A stretch of 64,000 nucleotides of DNA from Halobaculum rubrum (GTDB lineage Archaea > Halobacteriota > Halobacteria > Halobacteriales > Haloferacaceae), in contig NZ_CP082284.1 of NCBI RefSeq assembly GCF_019880225.1, positions 992,001 to 1,056,000 of the forward strand. Reading direction: 5' to 3'. The translations under genes were made by a program, and so were the position numbers. Positions 35,318 to 43,153 of the stretch are shown piece after piece (positions within the stretch are counted from its first letter, which is position 1; every line of letters starts with the position of its first letter). Below the pieces are notes generated by a model. The model searched no databases. It was not told where the DNA came from and saw only the letters and a program-made list of their open reading frames with translations.

Positions 35318-35332
35318 CCCTCCACCGGCTCT
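35318..35332 (+). repeat. Right attachment site core (attR)
   Basis: Exact copy of the 15-bp tRNA-Thr 3' end, CCCTCCACCGGCTCT. It marks the right end of the element; chromosomal sequence leading to dphB follows. Confidence 0.85.
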
Positions 35333-35637
35333 TCTGCCGAACGAAGTGAAGCTGGAGAGCCTCCAGTGGAGGGATTTGAGGTAGGTCGGAGCGAGCTCCG
35401 ACCGTGGTCCACAATTCCCTCCACCGCACTTCAACTTCGCTCCGTTCCACGAGGAAGTACGTTCGTCAGCGGCCTTGATACGGAGGGCACCGATCTGTAG
35501 TGCCTCCATCGTTCGTCGATGACAGGACGCGGAGCCGTGGTGACACCGGCGAACGACGGTGTCGGTTCAATCCCCGGTGACGGGGCGACGCCGCGCAGGA
35601 GCGAAACCGGGAAGCGCCGGGCGGGCGTTCTTCGGGC
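35333..35637. other. Gene-free region with tRNA-end remnants in an imperfect palindrome
   Basis: About 300 bp between attR and dphB with no convincing gene. From about 35340 to 35445 it forms a long imperfect inverted repeat centred on GGTCGGAGCGAGCTCCGACC (35384-35403, 9-bp arms). Each arm carries a tRNA T-arm-like piece: GGAGGGATTTGAG at 35368-35380 (complement of the tRNA TCAAATCCCTCC) and AATTCCCTCCACCG near 35413-35426. These look like scars of other integrations at the same tRNA or a small satellite element. Nothing recognisable lies in 35450-35637. Confidence 0.55.
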
Positions 35638-36450
35638 ATGCTCACCTTCATCGGCCTCGGCCTCTGGGACGAGCGCTCCGTCACCGTCGAGGGTCGAGAG
35701 GCGCTCCGGTCGGCCGACCGCGTCTTCGCGGAGTTCTACACCAGCCGGCTCGCGGGAACCACCGTCGAGAACCTCGAAGCCCACCACGGGATCGACATCG
35801 AGGTCCGCGATCGGGCGGGCGTCGAACAGGACCCGACACCGATCCTCGACGCCGCCGCCGAGGAGGACGTCGCCTTCTGCACCGCCGGCGACGCGATGAT
35901 CTCGACGACACACGTCGACCTCCGTGTCCGCGCGGCGGAACGCGGCATCGACACTCGGGTGATCCACGGGATCACCGCCCAGTCGGCCGCCTCGTCGCTG
36001 ACAGGGTTACAGAACTACCGCTTCGGCAAGGCCGTGACCCTGCCGTTCGAGTACGCCCACGGCGCCGACGGAACCCCTCGGAGCGTGATCGACGGGGTCG
36101 AGGCGAACCGAGAGCGCGGGCTTCACACGCTTGTGTATCTGGACATCAAGGTCGCGGGGTCGTCTCCGGCCGGGCCAGCCGATGGCGAGCCGGACGAGTT
36201 CATGACCGCCGACCACGCCGCCGCCGCGCTGGCGCGCGACTGGGACGAGGACGCCGTCGGGGTGGCAGTCGCGCGAGCCGGGAGCCCCGAGCCGGTCGTC
36301 GCCGCCGACACGCTCGCGGCCCTGGGCGAGCGCGACTTCGGCGACCCGCTGCACATGCTCGTGATCCCGGGAGAGTTGCACCACCTGGAGGCGGAGGCAC
36401 TCGCGGAGTTGGCCGGGTGTCCGCGGGACGCGTTGCCGGCGGTCGAGTGA
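35638..36450 (+). CDS. dphB: Diphthine synthase
   Basis: DphB/Dph5 methyltransferase, 270 aa, AdoMet-dependent trimethylation in diphthamide synthesis on elongation factor 2. The tetrapyrrole-methylase-like fold shows MLTFIGLGLWDERSVTVEG, AFCTAGDAMISTTHVDLRV and the IHGITAQSAASSLTGLQNYRFGKAVTLPF region (IHG-S-SLTGLQNYRFGK is characteristic). It was presumably the direct neighbour of tRNA-Thr before the element inserted. Confidence 0.95.
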   Translation: MLTFIGLGLWDERSVTVEGREALRSADRVFAEFYTSRLAGTTVENLEAHHGIDIEVRDRAGVEQDPTPILDAAAEEDVAFCTAGDAMISTTHVDLRVRAAERGIDTRVIHGITAQSAASSLTGLQNYRFGKAVTLPFEYAHGADGTPRSVIDGVEANRERGLHTLVYLDIKVAGSSPAGPADGEPDEFMTADHAAAALARDWDEDAVGVAVARAGSPEPVVAADTLAALGERDFGDPLHMLVIPGELHHLEAEALAELAGCPRDALPAVE

Positions 36451-36472
36451 GGCGTGACCGGGGCGAGTCGGA

Positions 36473-37465
36473 CTACTCCCGTCCGGTCCGGCCGCCGTCG
36501 GTCCGAACCGGCTCCCTCGGCAGGTCCAGCGACTCCAGCAGGTCGTACTCCTCGTTGGTGACCATGTACAGCACGTCCTCGATCACGGTGACGAGTTCGG
36601 GCAGTTCGCGGACGACGAGGTAGGTGACCCCCACGAGTGCGACGACCGCGAGCACCTGCGAGATGACCCGGTCCGAGAGGAAAAACGACACCATGTACGG
36701 GTCCGAGGAGCCGAACAGGAACAGCACCTCGTCGACGAACAGTTGGAGGTACTGGTTGCCGAAGGCGATCCCGATGAACGTGGTTCGAGCGATGTTGAGC
36801 AGCCAGATGATCGGGATCGAGACGGCCAGCGCGCGGATCTTTCGACCGAGGGGGGCATGCACCGCGGCGATGAGTCCCGCGAAGATGGCCATGCTCCCCA
36901 GCCCGGTGCACGCGAGGACGATCTCGAACAGGAGGCCGTGCCCGTCGGCGGTGACGAACCGGTAGGCGTTCCGATAGCCGAGGATCGGTCCCTCGACCAG
37001 CGCGGGCTCGTAGCCGAGCCGCGCCATCGTCCAGCCGGTCTGTCCGGTGACGACGAGGATGAGGGTGCGCTTGAGCGGCTCGATCGACTCGAACGGGAAG
37101 TAGACGATCCCCATGGCGGCGACCGCCCGCGAGAGCACGAGCAGGGAGTCGCGGCCGTTCCACAGCAGCCATCCGGCGTACAGGCTCGCGGGGACGGCGA
37201 ACAGGGAGAGTGCGCCCTCGACGTAGCTCTTCTGGGTGAACGCGAAGTGCGGGAACAGCGCCAGCCAGAAGGCGGCGAACAGCACCCAGCCGGCGGTCGC
37301 GAGCGTTCGCTCGGGGGGTGTCTCGAGCGCGTCGAGGCGGCCGCGGAGAGTTGCGAGCGCGCCGGCGTCGCCGCCGCGGTTACGGCGGACGTACTCGACG
37401 CCCGCGCCGGCGAGGAACGTCGCGATCACCACCCACCCGAGCAGGTCGGTGTAAATGCTCGCCAT
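36473..37465 (-). CDS. artA: Archaeosortase A
   Basis: Membrane cysteine peptidase/transpeptidase, 330 aa, that cleaves PGF-CTERM proteins and passes them to a lipid anchor. About seven to eight helices. Catalytic residues match the family: Cys 176 in LACTGLGS, Arg 217 in LLNIARTTF, Arg 256 in FFLSDRVIS. Relative spacing equals that of Haloferax volcanii ArtA as I recall it (173/214/253). The last ~50 residues are cytoplasmic and acidic. A TATA-like GGCTTTACC (complement near 37489-37497) lies about 26 nt before the ATG. One likely substrate, BtuF, is encoded in the window. Confidence 0.93.
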   Translation of the reverse strand: MASIYTDLLGWVVIATFLAGAGVEYVRRNRGGDAGALATLRGRLDALETPPERTLATAGWVLFAAFWLALFPHFAFTQKSYVEGALSLFAVPASLYAGWLLWNGRDSLLVLSRAVAAMGIVYFPFESIEPLKRTLILVVTGQTGWTMARLGYEPALVEGPILGYRNAYRFVTADGHGLLFEIVLACTGLGSMAIFAGLIAAVHAPLGRKIRALAVSIPIIWLLNIARTTFIGIAFGNQYLQLFVDEVLFLFGSSDPYMVSFFLSDRVISQVLAVVALVGVTYLVVRELPELVTVIEDVLYMVTNEEYDLLESLDLPREPVRTDGGRTGRE

Positions 37466-37559
37466 TCGTTCGGGGAAGGGTGCTGTCGGGTAAAGCCCTT
37501 GTCGTCTCGTGTGTGGCGGGTGTCGAGCCGCGGCTACCGGCGCGGGTCGTTCGGCGTGT

Positions 37560-37710
37560 CGAGTCGGGTTCGGCTCGCGCGCACTCCCCGATCGAGTCGT
37601 TTTGTGCCGAAACGGTACTGTCAGCGTCCGACGAGAAACGCGAGGAGGTCGCCGAGGAACTGTCGCGGCGGCTCCGCGACCGCCGCGACCACAACTACGG
37701 AGAGGCCTGA
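37560..37710 (+). pseudogene. Antitoxin C-terminal fragment
   Basis: A frame ending at 37710 encodes SASDEKREEVAEELSRRL followed by RDRRDHNYGEA, a charged helix like the toxin-binding end of VapB-type antitoxins. No plausible N-terminal DNA-binding part or start is seen upstream, so it appears to be a remnant. The following PIN fragment starts 2 bp later, the usual vapBC spacing. Confidence 0.4.
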
Positions 37711-37711
37711 C

Positions 37712-37907
37712 GTGGCGACGTACACCGCCGACGCCGTCACGCTGCTCGTCTATCTCGTCGATGCGCTTCCGGAGGCGGCCGAGCGGGCGTTCGCGGAAGC
37801 CGAGACCGGAGAAACTGTCGTACAGTCACCGAGCACGGGACGCGGACGCGACCCTCACGACCGCGGGCACCGTCCGCGACGCCGGCTATCGGACACTCTG
37901 GAATTGA
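37712..37907 (+). pseudogene. Degraded PIN-domain (VapC-like) toxin gene
   Basis: GTG 37712 opens VATYTADAVTLLVYLVDALP, the first strand and helix of a PIN toxin, which continues to about 37837. The end of such a protein, DATLTTAGTVRDAGYRTLW, is then found in another frame, stopping at 37907. The middle ~60-80 codons and two catalytic acids are gone, so an internal deletion with frameshift has inactivated it. Confidence 0.5.
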
Positions 37908-38134
37908 GTGCCCACAACGGATGGCCAACGAGTACACTGGCGTCGCGAGCACAGCCTCTACGCGTCGGCGCCGAAACGGGCGCAGTCGTCACCGAGGTCG
38001 TCGGTTCGATCGGAGAGCGTCAGTGAGTAGAGACGGAGTATCGCGATACCGGCCTCGCGGTCTCCTCGGACCGATCCCGAGCGAATCACGAACGGCCTGC
38101 CCACAGGATCACAGTCACTCGCGCTTCAGCGCCC

Positions 38135-39457
38135 TCACTCGCGTTCCAGCGTCCGCGCCACCGCGGCGCTGGCGTCGCCGACCGACCGCGCGACCGCCTC
38201 GATCCGGACGTAATCGCGCAGCTCCCAGTTCAGCCGCGCGAGCGCGATCTCGTCGTCGGCGTCGACGTGCGCCAACTGCTCGTCGACGTACCCCAACACG
38301 GCCGCGAGCCGGTGCGTCTGCAGCCGGTCGAGTCTCGGATGCTCCCCGTCGGCGTGGACCGCAACGACCGCCTCCCGGGCACGGGTACGGATCGTATCGA
38401 CGTCCTCGACCGATGCGGGGTCGATCGCGTCCCCGGCGTCGATCCGCGCCCGGAGCGTCTCGACGGCCCCGATCGTCGCGAGCGCGTTGTGTGCCCCGAC
38501 GATCGCCTGCGGGAACGCGCCGGCGTCCCGCGTCTCTGCGATGTCGCCGCGGCGAACGTCGTCGCGGAGGTCGCGCAGCGTCCGCTCGGCGGGTGTCGCC
38601 TCCCGGTCGGCCTCCGCAGTGAACACACCTTCATCGAGGCCCGTCGCGGCGCGGCCCTCGTCCACGCTGTCGACGAGCGCGTCGGCCGCCGCCGCGAGCG
38701 CGTCCCGACGGTCCCGAACCCCGTCGCGTTCGCGGAGGCGATCGAGGAGGTGGGCCGCGTCCTGTAGTTCCCCGCGGGCGGACGACAACCGCTCGTCGAC
38801 CTCGGCGACATCGAGCGCCGTCGTCGAGTCACGCTCGCGCACTGACAGCACATGGTTCAGATCTCCGATGCACGCCCGAACGAGCCCCGCGATCGCGGCG
38901 TTGACGACGACCGCCTCGATCGCGTCCGCGCCGAGGTACGTCCACCTCCGGCGCAACGAGTCGAGTTCGCCGCGAACGGCCTCCCCGTCTTCCCGTACGT
39001 CGGGGATCGTCCGACCGTCGTCGATCGCCGTCCAACCGCCGATCACGAACCCTGTCTCCCGACGCGCACGGCGGAGGCTGCCGGCGCGTTCCCAGGGTGT
39101 CGGCTCCTCGCCCGTACCGGCAAGCGCCTCGCGAGCGGTCTCCGACTGCCGGTTGAGCTGGGCGCGGATCGCGCCGTTGGGAATCTGCGCGGCGTCGAAC
39201 GGCGTCGGAACCGACGCCAGCGCCGACTCCAGTTCGTTCGCGATCTCGTCGAGATACGACGCTTCGATCCCGATCGGGATGCGATCGGGAATCGACGGCG
39301 GCGCCTCCTCGAGGACCTCTGAAAGCCGTTGGCCCGTGATCGTCGCCTCGTCGTCGTCGTCGAACGGGAGCCCCGAACAGCCCGCGAGCGACGCCGTGAC
39401 GGCCGCACCCGCGCCCGCGAGGACCGCGCGCCGCGTCCGCCCGGACGACTCACGCAT
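38135..39457 (-). CDS. Twin-arginine lipoprotein, helical, unknown function
   Basis: 440 aa from ATG 39457. Signal RTRRAVLAGAGAAVTASLAGC gives a Tat motif and lipobox (Cys about residue 26). The mature part is mainly alpha-helical, rich in Arg, Asp and Ala, with no motif I recognise. Its ATG lies inside the last codons of the upstream lipoprotein (8-bp overlap), so the two are translationally coupled. Confidence 0.75.
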   Translation of the reverse strand: MRESSGRTRRAVLAGAGAAVTASLAGCSGLPFDDDDEATITGQRLSEVLEEAPPSIPDRIPIGIEASYLDEIANELESALASVPTPFDAAQIPNGAIRAQLNRQSETAREALAGTGEEPTPWERAGSLRRARRETGFVIGGWTAIDDGRTIPDVREDGEAVRGELDSLRRRWTYLGADAIEAVVVNAAIAGLVRACIGDLNHVLSVRERDSTTALDVAEVDERLSSARGELQDAAHLLDRLRERDGVRDRRDALAAAADALVDSVDEGRAATGLDEGVFTAEADREATPAERTLRDLRDDVRRGDIAETRDAGAFPQAIVGAHNALATIGAVETLRARIDAGDAIDPASVEDVDTIRTRAREAVVAVHADGEHPRLDRLQTHRLAAVLGYVDEQLAHVDADDEIALARLNWELRDYVRIEAVARSVGDASAAVARTLERE

Positions 39458-40130
39458 CGTCGCCCTCCGCGGTCGCGTTCGGTGCCGGAACCGCGTCGGC
39501 GGTGATCGGGTGCTCGCGCTCGGGCGGGCGACGCCGCTCGCCACACGAACTCCCGCTCATGCCCGAACTGTAGCTCGTGATCCGCTCGGGATCGAGCGCC
39601 TCGGGGACGCGAACGAGCCACGCCGTCGAGTCGCGGGCGTCGTGCTCGCAGGCGACGTCGGCGTCGCGAACCACCCGGCCGAACTGCGTGTCGATGTCGG
39701 TCGCCGACCACGACACGTCACACAACTGGAGCTCGTAGCAACTCGGAACGGGAACCCGTTCGAGGAAGACCGTCTCCGAGTCGAACGCCGTCTCCTTGAG
39801 GAGCGCCCGGGCGGCCTCGACGCCCTCGACGTCGGCAAATCGGAGGCGGTCGACCTGATCGCGGGACGTGAGGAACGTGGGCGTCCGACGCCGCGGCTCT
39901 CCGTTGGTCTCGGTTTGCGTCTCGTCAGGCAGCCACACCAGCGGCCCGTCGATCGTCCCACGGAGGCGCCGGTGCGGAGGCACCGACTCGGGGTCGAACG
40001 GTTCGCGTGCAGGCTCGGTCGGCGTCACGCGGTCACCGCTGCTGTCGCTTCCGCTGCAGCCCGCAAGCGCCGCGAGCGCCCCGGCGGCGCCGAGGAGGGT
40101 TCGGCGTCGAGTGAGTTTGGAGGGGACCAT
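39450..40130 (-). CDS. Twin-arginine lipoprotein, unknown function
   Basis: 226 aa from ATG 40130 (an ATG at 40145 is possible). Signal TRRRTLLGAAGALAALAGC has the RR pair and lipobox. The mature region contains several Cys (PSCYELQLCDVSW, VACEHD, GSSCGE) that could be disulfide-bonded outside the cell. The pair with the next lipoprotein suggests two partners of one extracytoplasmic complex; the role is unknown. Confidence 0.75.
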   Translation of the reverse strand: MVPSKLTRRRTLLGAAGALAALAGCSGSDSSGDRVTPTEPAREPFDPESVPPHRRLRGTIDGPLVWLPDETQTETNGEPRRRTPTFLTSRDQVDRLRFADVEGVEAARALLKETAFDSETVFLERVPVPSCYELQLCDVSWSATDIDTQFGRVVRDADVACEHDARDSTAWLVRVPEALDPERITSYSSGMSGSSCGERRRPPEREHPITADAVPAPNATAEGDDA

Positions 40131-40214
40131 CGCCCGGAACTGCACGCGAGCGTGCCAAGTGTCTTGTTCTTCGGTAGCCCGCGTGTCCGGTTCGGCGGAA
40201 GTCGTTCGTGTCGG

Positions 40215-41429
40215 CTACCCGGTCGGGTCGGGATCGACGCCAGCGCCGTCGTCGACATCCGCGCCCGCCCCGTCGTCCACGTCCGTGCCGGCTCCGTCGT
40301 CGACGCGTGGGTCCGTATCGTCGTCGCGCTCACGGTCGCCCTCGGGGTCGTCGGCCCCGGACAGCGTCGTCCGGGCGTCGTCAGCGCCGAGCAGCCGCGG
40401 GAGGGCGGTGTTCGCGAACGTGAGCCCGATCACGAGCACGATCGGCGCGAAGAACAGTCCGTAGAAGCCGAGCACGACCGGCCCGAGCGTGTACGCGAGC
40501 ATCAGCAGGCCGACGTGGGTCTCGTCGCCGCTCAACAGCGGCCGCAACACCAGATCCGGGACCGTGTCGACGACGACGACCGCGACAACGAGGAACGCGA
40601 GGACGTACCCCAGTTCCGCGAACGCCCCGTCGAGCAGCGGCGGGACCGCCATCGCCGCGGTCACCGGGAGATAGACGATCTTCATCCCGACGATCGGAAC
40701 GAGGCTCGCGATCCCGGTGATCGCGCCCGCGAGGGCGGGGTACGGCACGCGGACGCCCGCGGGAGCGAGCGCGTTGTACGTGCTGAACGTCGCGATCGCG
40801 ATGAGCGAGATGGCGACCACGTTCAGGAGGTTGCCGAACAGCACCGCCTCGAGTTCGCGGTCGACGGCCTCCAGGTACTCGCGGACGATGGCGTCGTCGT
40901 CGAACCGGAGCAGCCAGTCGCTGATGCGGTCGCCGTCGACGAGCAGGTAGTAGGTGACGATGGTGACGACGAGGAGGTTGAGCGCGAACTCCGAGACGAC
41001 CGTCGTGAGGAAGGCGGCGTTCTCGGTCGCGAACTCGACGAACGGCTCCAGATCGCCCGAGCGATACGCCTCGTAGATCCCCTGAACGGTGAACTCCGGG
41101 ATGCGCTCGATCGCGGCGAACCACGCGATGTTCGACGCCGCCGCGCTCACCAGCGCGGTGTCGGCGACGAACTGCCGCGCCTCGACGACGAGCAGGACGC
41201 CCGCGTAGCTGATGAGCAAGATCAGCGGGATCGCCAGCGACGCGAGCACGACCCCCGCCCGCACTCGCGGCGGGACCCGGAATCGCGCCAGGAACCGGTG
41301 ATACCGCCGCGTCGAGTAGTAGAGGAACACCGAGACGGTGAACGCCGCGATGAATCGGTACGCGAGCGCCCCGATGACGACCGCGACCGCGACCCCGAAC
41401 AGCGCGACGACGAGCCGCTTCTCGTTCAC
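40215..41429 (-). CDS. AI-2E family (PerM-like) transporter
   Basis: 404-aa membrane protein of the AI-2E/PerM (TqsA) family with about seven helices. Typical segments: FLYYSTRRYHRFLARF near helix 2, the long amphipathic central region, the pore-like IASLVPIVGMKIVYLP, and the C-terminal LLSGDETHVGLLMLAYTLGP. In haloarchaea some relatives act as Na+/H+ antiporters; the substrate here is unknown. The last ~60 residues are acidic and end in three copies of an 8-residue VDDGAGxD unit (DNA near 40220-40300). Confidence 0.88.
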   Translation of the reverse strand: MNEKRLVVALFGVAVAVVIGALAYRFIAAFTVSVFLYYSTRRYHRFLARFRVPPRVRAGVVLASLAIPLILLISYAGVLLVVEARQFVADTALVSAAASNIAWFAAIERIPEFTVQGIYEAYRSGDLEPFVEFATENAAFLTTVVSEFALNLLVVTIVTYYLLVDGDRISDWLLRFDDDAIVREYLEAVDRELEAVLFGNLLNVVAISLIAIATFSTYNALAPAGVRVPYPALAGAITGIASLVPIVGMKIVYLPVTAAMAVPPLLDGAFAELGYVLAFLVVAVVVVDTVPDLVLRPLLSGDETHVGLLMLAYTLGPVVLGFYGLFFAPIVLVIGLTFANTALPRLLGADDARTTLSGADDPEGDRERDDDTDPRVDDGAGTDVDDGAGADVDDGAGVDPDPTG

Positions 41430-41485
41430 GTCATACGGAGGTCAGCAGTTTGACTTAACTGATTCGGAGGCGAGCGCGAAGACCA

Positions 41486-41914
41486 CTACAGCGTCGCCGG
41501 GTCGAACCGCTCGACGAGCCCGTCGAAGTCGTCGTCGAAACTCAGTACGCCGTCGAAGCCGTGGCGCCGCACCGCCGCGATCGTCGCCGCGTCCGTGAAG
41601 CTGAGCCCCTGGTCGTCGTACCGTTCGAACACGTCGACCGCCTCGTCGAAGGTCGACTCCGAGAGGTGGAGTTGCTCGTACGCCTGCGGGAACGGCTCGA
41701 CGCCGCGAAGTCGCTCGCCGAGTCGCTTCGCGGCCGAAAACGACCCTCGTCGAAGCGTGAGCGTGATCGCCTCGTCGTACACGTAGTCGCTCACGTACGG
41801 CTGTCCGAGTGCACCGTCGTACACCGCATCGAGCGAATCGACCGCGGCCTCGTGGCGCGCGGCGTCGGTATCGTGGTCGGCGTAGATCACGCCGGTGTCC
41901 ACGAGCACACTCAT
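41486..41914 (-). CDS. vapC: PIN-domain ribonuclease toxin (VapC)
   Basis: 142-aa PIN toxin. Catalytic acids are visible in order: Asp in SVLVDTGVIYADHD, Glu in YVYDEAITL, Asp in LSFTDAATI and FDDDFDG near the C-terminus. It overlaps the upstream antitoxin by four bases (ATGA), giving the classic antitoxin-first operon. The likely activity is tRNA or rRNA cleavage. Confidence 0.92.
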   Translation of the reverse strand: MSVLVDTGVIYADHDTDAARHEAAVDSLDAVYDGALGQPYVSDYVYDEAITLTLRRGSFSAAKRLGERLRGVEPFPQAYEQLHLSESTFDEAVDVFERYDDQGLSFTDAATIAAVRRHGFDGVLSFDDDFDGLVERFDPATL

Positions 41915-42186
41915 CCGTAGAGGATCCCGTCGATATCGTCCTCGTCCGTCTCGACGCCCGAAGAGAATCGTCCCTCAGCCATGGCTTCCTTCTCTTCGGC
42001 CGACAGCGGGACGGTCGTGTCTCTGAACGAGTCGATCACCGCTTCCCGCGAGGTGTACGCATCGTCGATGATCCGCGAGAGCAGTTCCTGTTGGGTGACG
42101 CGTGTTCCGGTTTCGAGCCTGATCTCGGCCTGTAACTCCTCCAACCGGGATTTCGCGTCCTCGTCTACTTTGACCGCGGTCGTCAT
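41911..42186 (-). CDS. vapB: VapB-type antitoxin
   Basis: 91 aa. The N-terminus TTAVKVDEDAKSRLEELQAE fits a ribbon-helix-helix/VapB DNA-binding fold, and the acidic C-terminus (GVETDEDDIDGILYG) would wrap the VapC active site. A TATA-like CGTTTACT (complement near 42212-42219) precedes it by about 28 nt. Confidence 0.85.
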   Translation of the reverse strand: MTTAVKVDEDAKSRLEELQAEIRLETGTRVTQQELLSRIIDDAYTSREAVIDSFRDTTVPLSAEEKEAMAEGRFSSGVETDEDDIDGILYG

Positions 42187-42194
42187 GATCGATA

Positions 42195-42208
42195 GTAGCT
42201 GTTGCTAC
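42195..42208. promoter_or_regulatory. Inverted repeat upstream of vapB; candidate autoregulatory operator
   Basis: GTAGC-TGTT-GCTAC lies between the vapB ATG (42186) and its TATA-like box. Toxin-antitoxin complexes usually repress their own promoters at such sites, so this is a reasonable operator candidate. Confidence 0.4.
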
Positions 42209-42298
42209 CGAGTAAACGTTTCCACAAGGAAACCAGGGGATGCGGATCGGTGCTGATCGCGAACTGACGGCGCCAGAACCCGGACGGACAGGGATGCC

Positions 42299-43051
42299 CT
42301 ACCGCTCCAGCAGCTCGATCTCGTGCCCGTCCGGGTCCTTCGTGAACCCGTAGGCGTAGTCGCACGACTCGGGGTCGCGGTAGTCCTCGGTCTCGCGCGT
42401 CATCAGGGTCTCCCAGTCGTCCGTCAAGTCGTCCGCGCGGACGCACACGTGCCCCCACGCGTCGCCCAACGTGTAGCTCCGGCCGTCGTAGTTGTACGTG
42501 AGCTCGATCGCCATCGCCTCGTCGGCGGCGTCCTCGGGCTTCATGAAGTAGTTCGCGAACGTGTCGGCCTCCCAGCGCCCGGTGTGTTCGTACTCGAACG
42601 TGCGCGTCCAGTAGCCGAGCGCCTCGGTGGCGTCCTCGACGCGGATCATGGTGTGATCGATCGACCAGCGGGCGCCGTGGTCGCGCTCGACGATCTCGAT
42701 CTCGTGGCCGTCGGGGTCCGTCACGAACGCGTATCCGGGGTTCTCCTCGGGCGGGCGATAGTCCTCGACGCCCTCGTCCATCAGCTCGTAGTACGCCTCC
42801 TCCACGTCCTCGACGCGAACGGCGATGTGCCCCCACGCGTCGCCCAGCTCGTAGGTGTGGTCGCCGTGGTTGTAGGTGAGCTCCAGCAGCGCGCCCTCGT
42901 CGTGCACGTTCTCGGGCCCGAGGTAGTAGTTCGTGAAGTCGCCGCCGTCCATCTCGCCTTTGATCTCGTAGTCGAGATGCTCGGTGTACCAGTCGAGGGA
43001 TTCCTCCTCGTCCTCGATCCGCATCATCACGTGGTCGAGCGTGTACGCCAT
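42299..43051 (-). CDS. VOC-family glyoxalase with two fused domains
   Basis: 250 aa from ATG 43051, composed of two homologous vicinal-oxygen-chelate domains: residues ~3-124 (YTLDHVMMRIEDEEESLDWY to DPDGHEIEIVERD) and ~130-250 (SIDHTMIRVEDATEALGYW to DPDGHEIELLER). Each has the His and Glu metal ligands of glyoxalase I type enzymes, so the fused chain could form a complete active site. Methylglyoxal detoxification is likely, but haloarchaea lack glutathione and the thiol cofactor is unknown. A CCTTTTCGAG box lies about 25 nt upstream. Confidence 0.85.
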   Translation of the reverse strand: MAYTLDHVMMRIEDEEESLDWYTEHLDYEIKGEMDGGDFTNYYLGPENVHDEGALLELTYNHGDHTYELGDAWGHIAVRVEDVEEAYYELMDEGVEDYRPPEENPGYAFVTDPDGHEIEIVERDHGARWSIDHTMIRVEDATEALGYWTRTFEYEHTGRWEADTFANYFMKPEDAADEAMAIELTYNYDGRSYTLGDAWGHVCVRADDLTDDWETLMTRETEDYRDPESCDYAYGFTKDPDGHEIELLER

Positions 43052-43153
43052 ACACGAGACACCGGCCGCGCGCTCGAAAAGGATACCGGACGGGGAAGCG
43101 ACCGTGTCGCACACGGCGGAGCCTCACACAACAAGGGAGTCCGAGCTGTCCGC

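Larger units (their letters stand above)
26548..35332. mobile_element. Integrated plasmid/provirus-like element in tRNA-Thr with AT-rich defence-like cargo
   Basis: About 8.8 kb bounded by a 15-bp direct repeat, CCCTCCACCGGCTCT, once as the 3' end of tRNA-Thr and once at 35318. Just inside each end lies one arm of a 15-bp inverted repeat. The element carries an HUH replication initiator at the left and a tyrosine integrase at the right, both GC-rich, and between them genes of visibly lower GC (about 28.05-33.6 kb). No capsid or spike gene is recognisable, so an integrative plasmid or plasmid-like provirus remnant is more likely than a complete virus. The host order before insertion would be trm5, tRNA-Thr, dphB. 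Confidence 0.9.
37466..38134. other. Gene-poor region with toxin-antitoxin remnants
   Basis: About 670 bp without an intact gene. It holds the artA promoter (37470-37500), an antitoxin-like fragment and a collapsed PIN-domain gene (described separately), and 38.0-38.13 kb in which I see nothing. Confidence 0.6.

Noticed and set aside
26548-35332. Complete pleolipovirus or other provirus
   Set aside because: Rep and integrase fit such elements, but no spike, matrix or capsid gene is recognisable, so only an integrative element is claimed.
33988-35424. Integrase start upstream of attR
   Set aside because: The frame crosses the att site and the inverted repeat; ATG 35271 gives the normal N-terminus.
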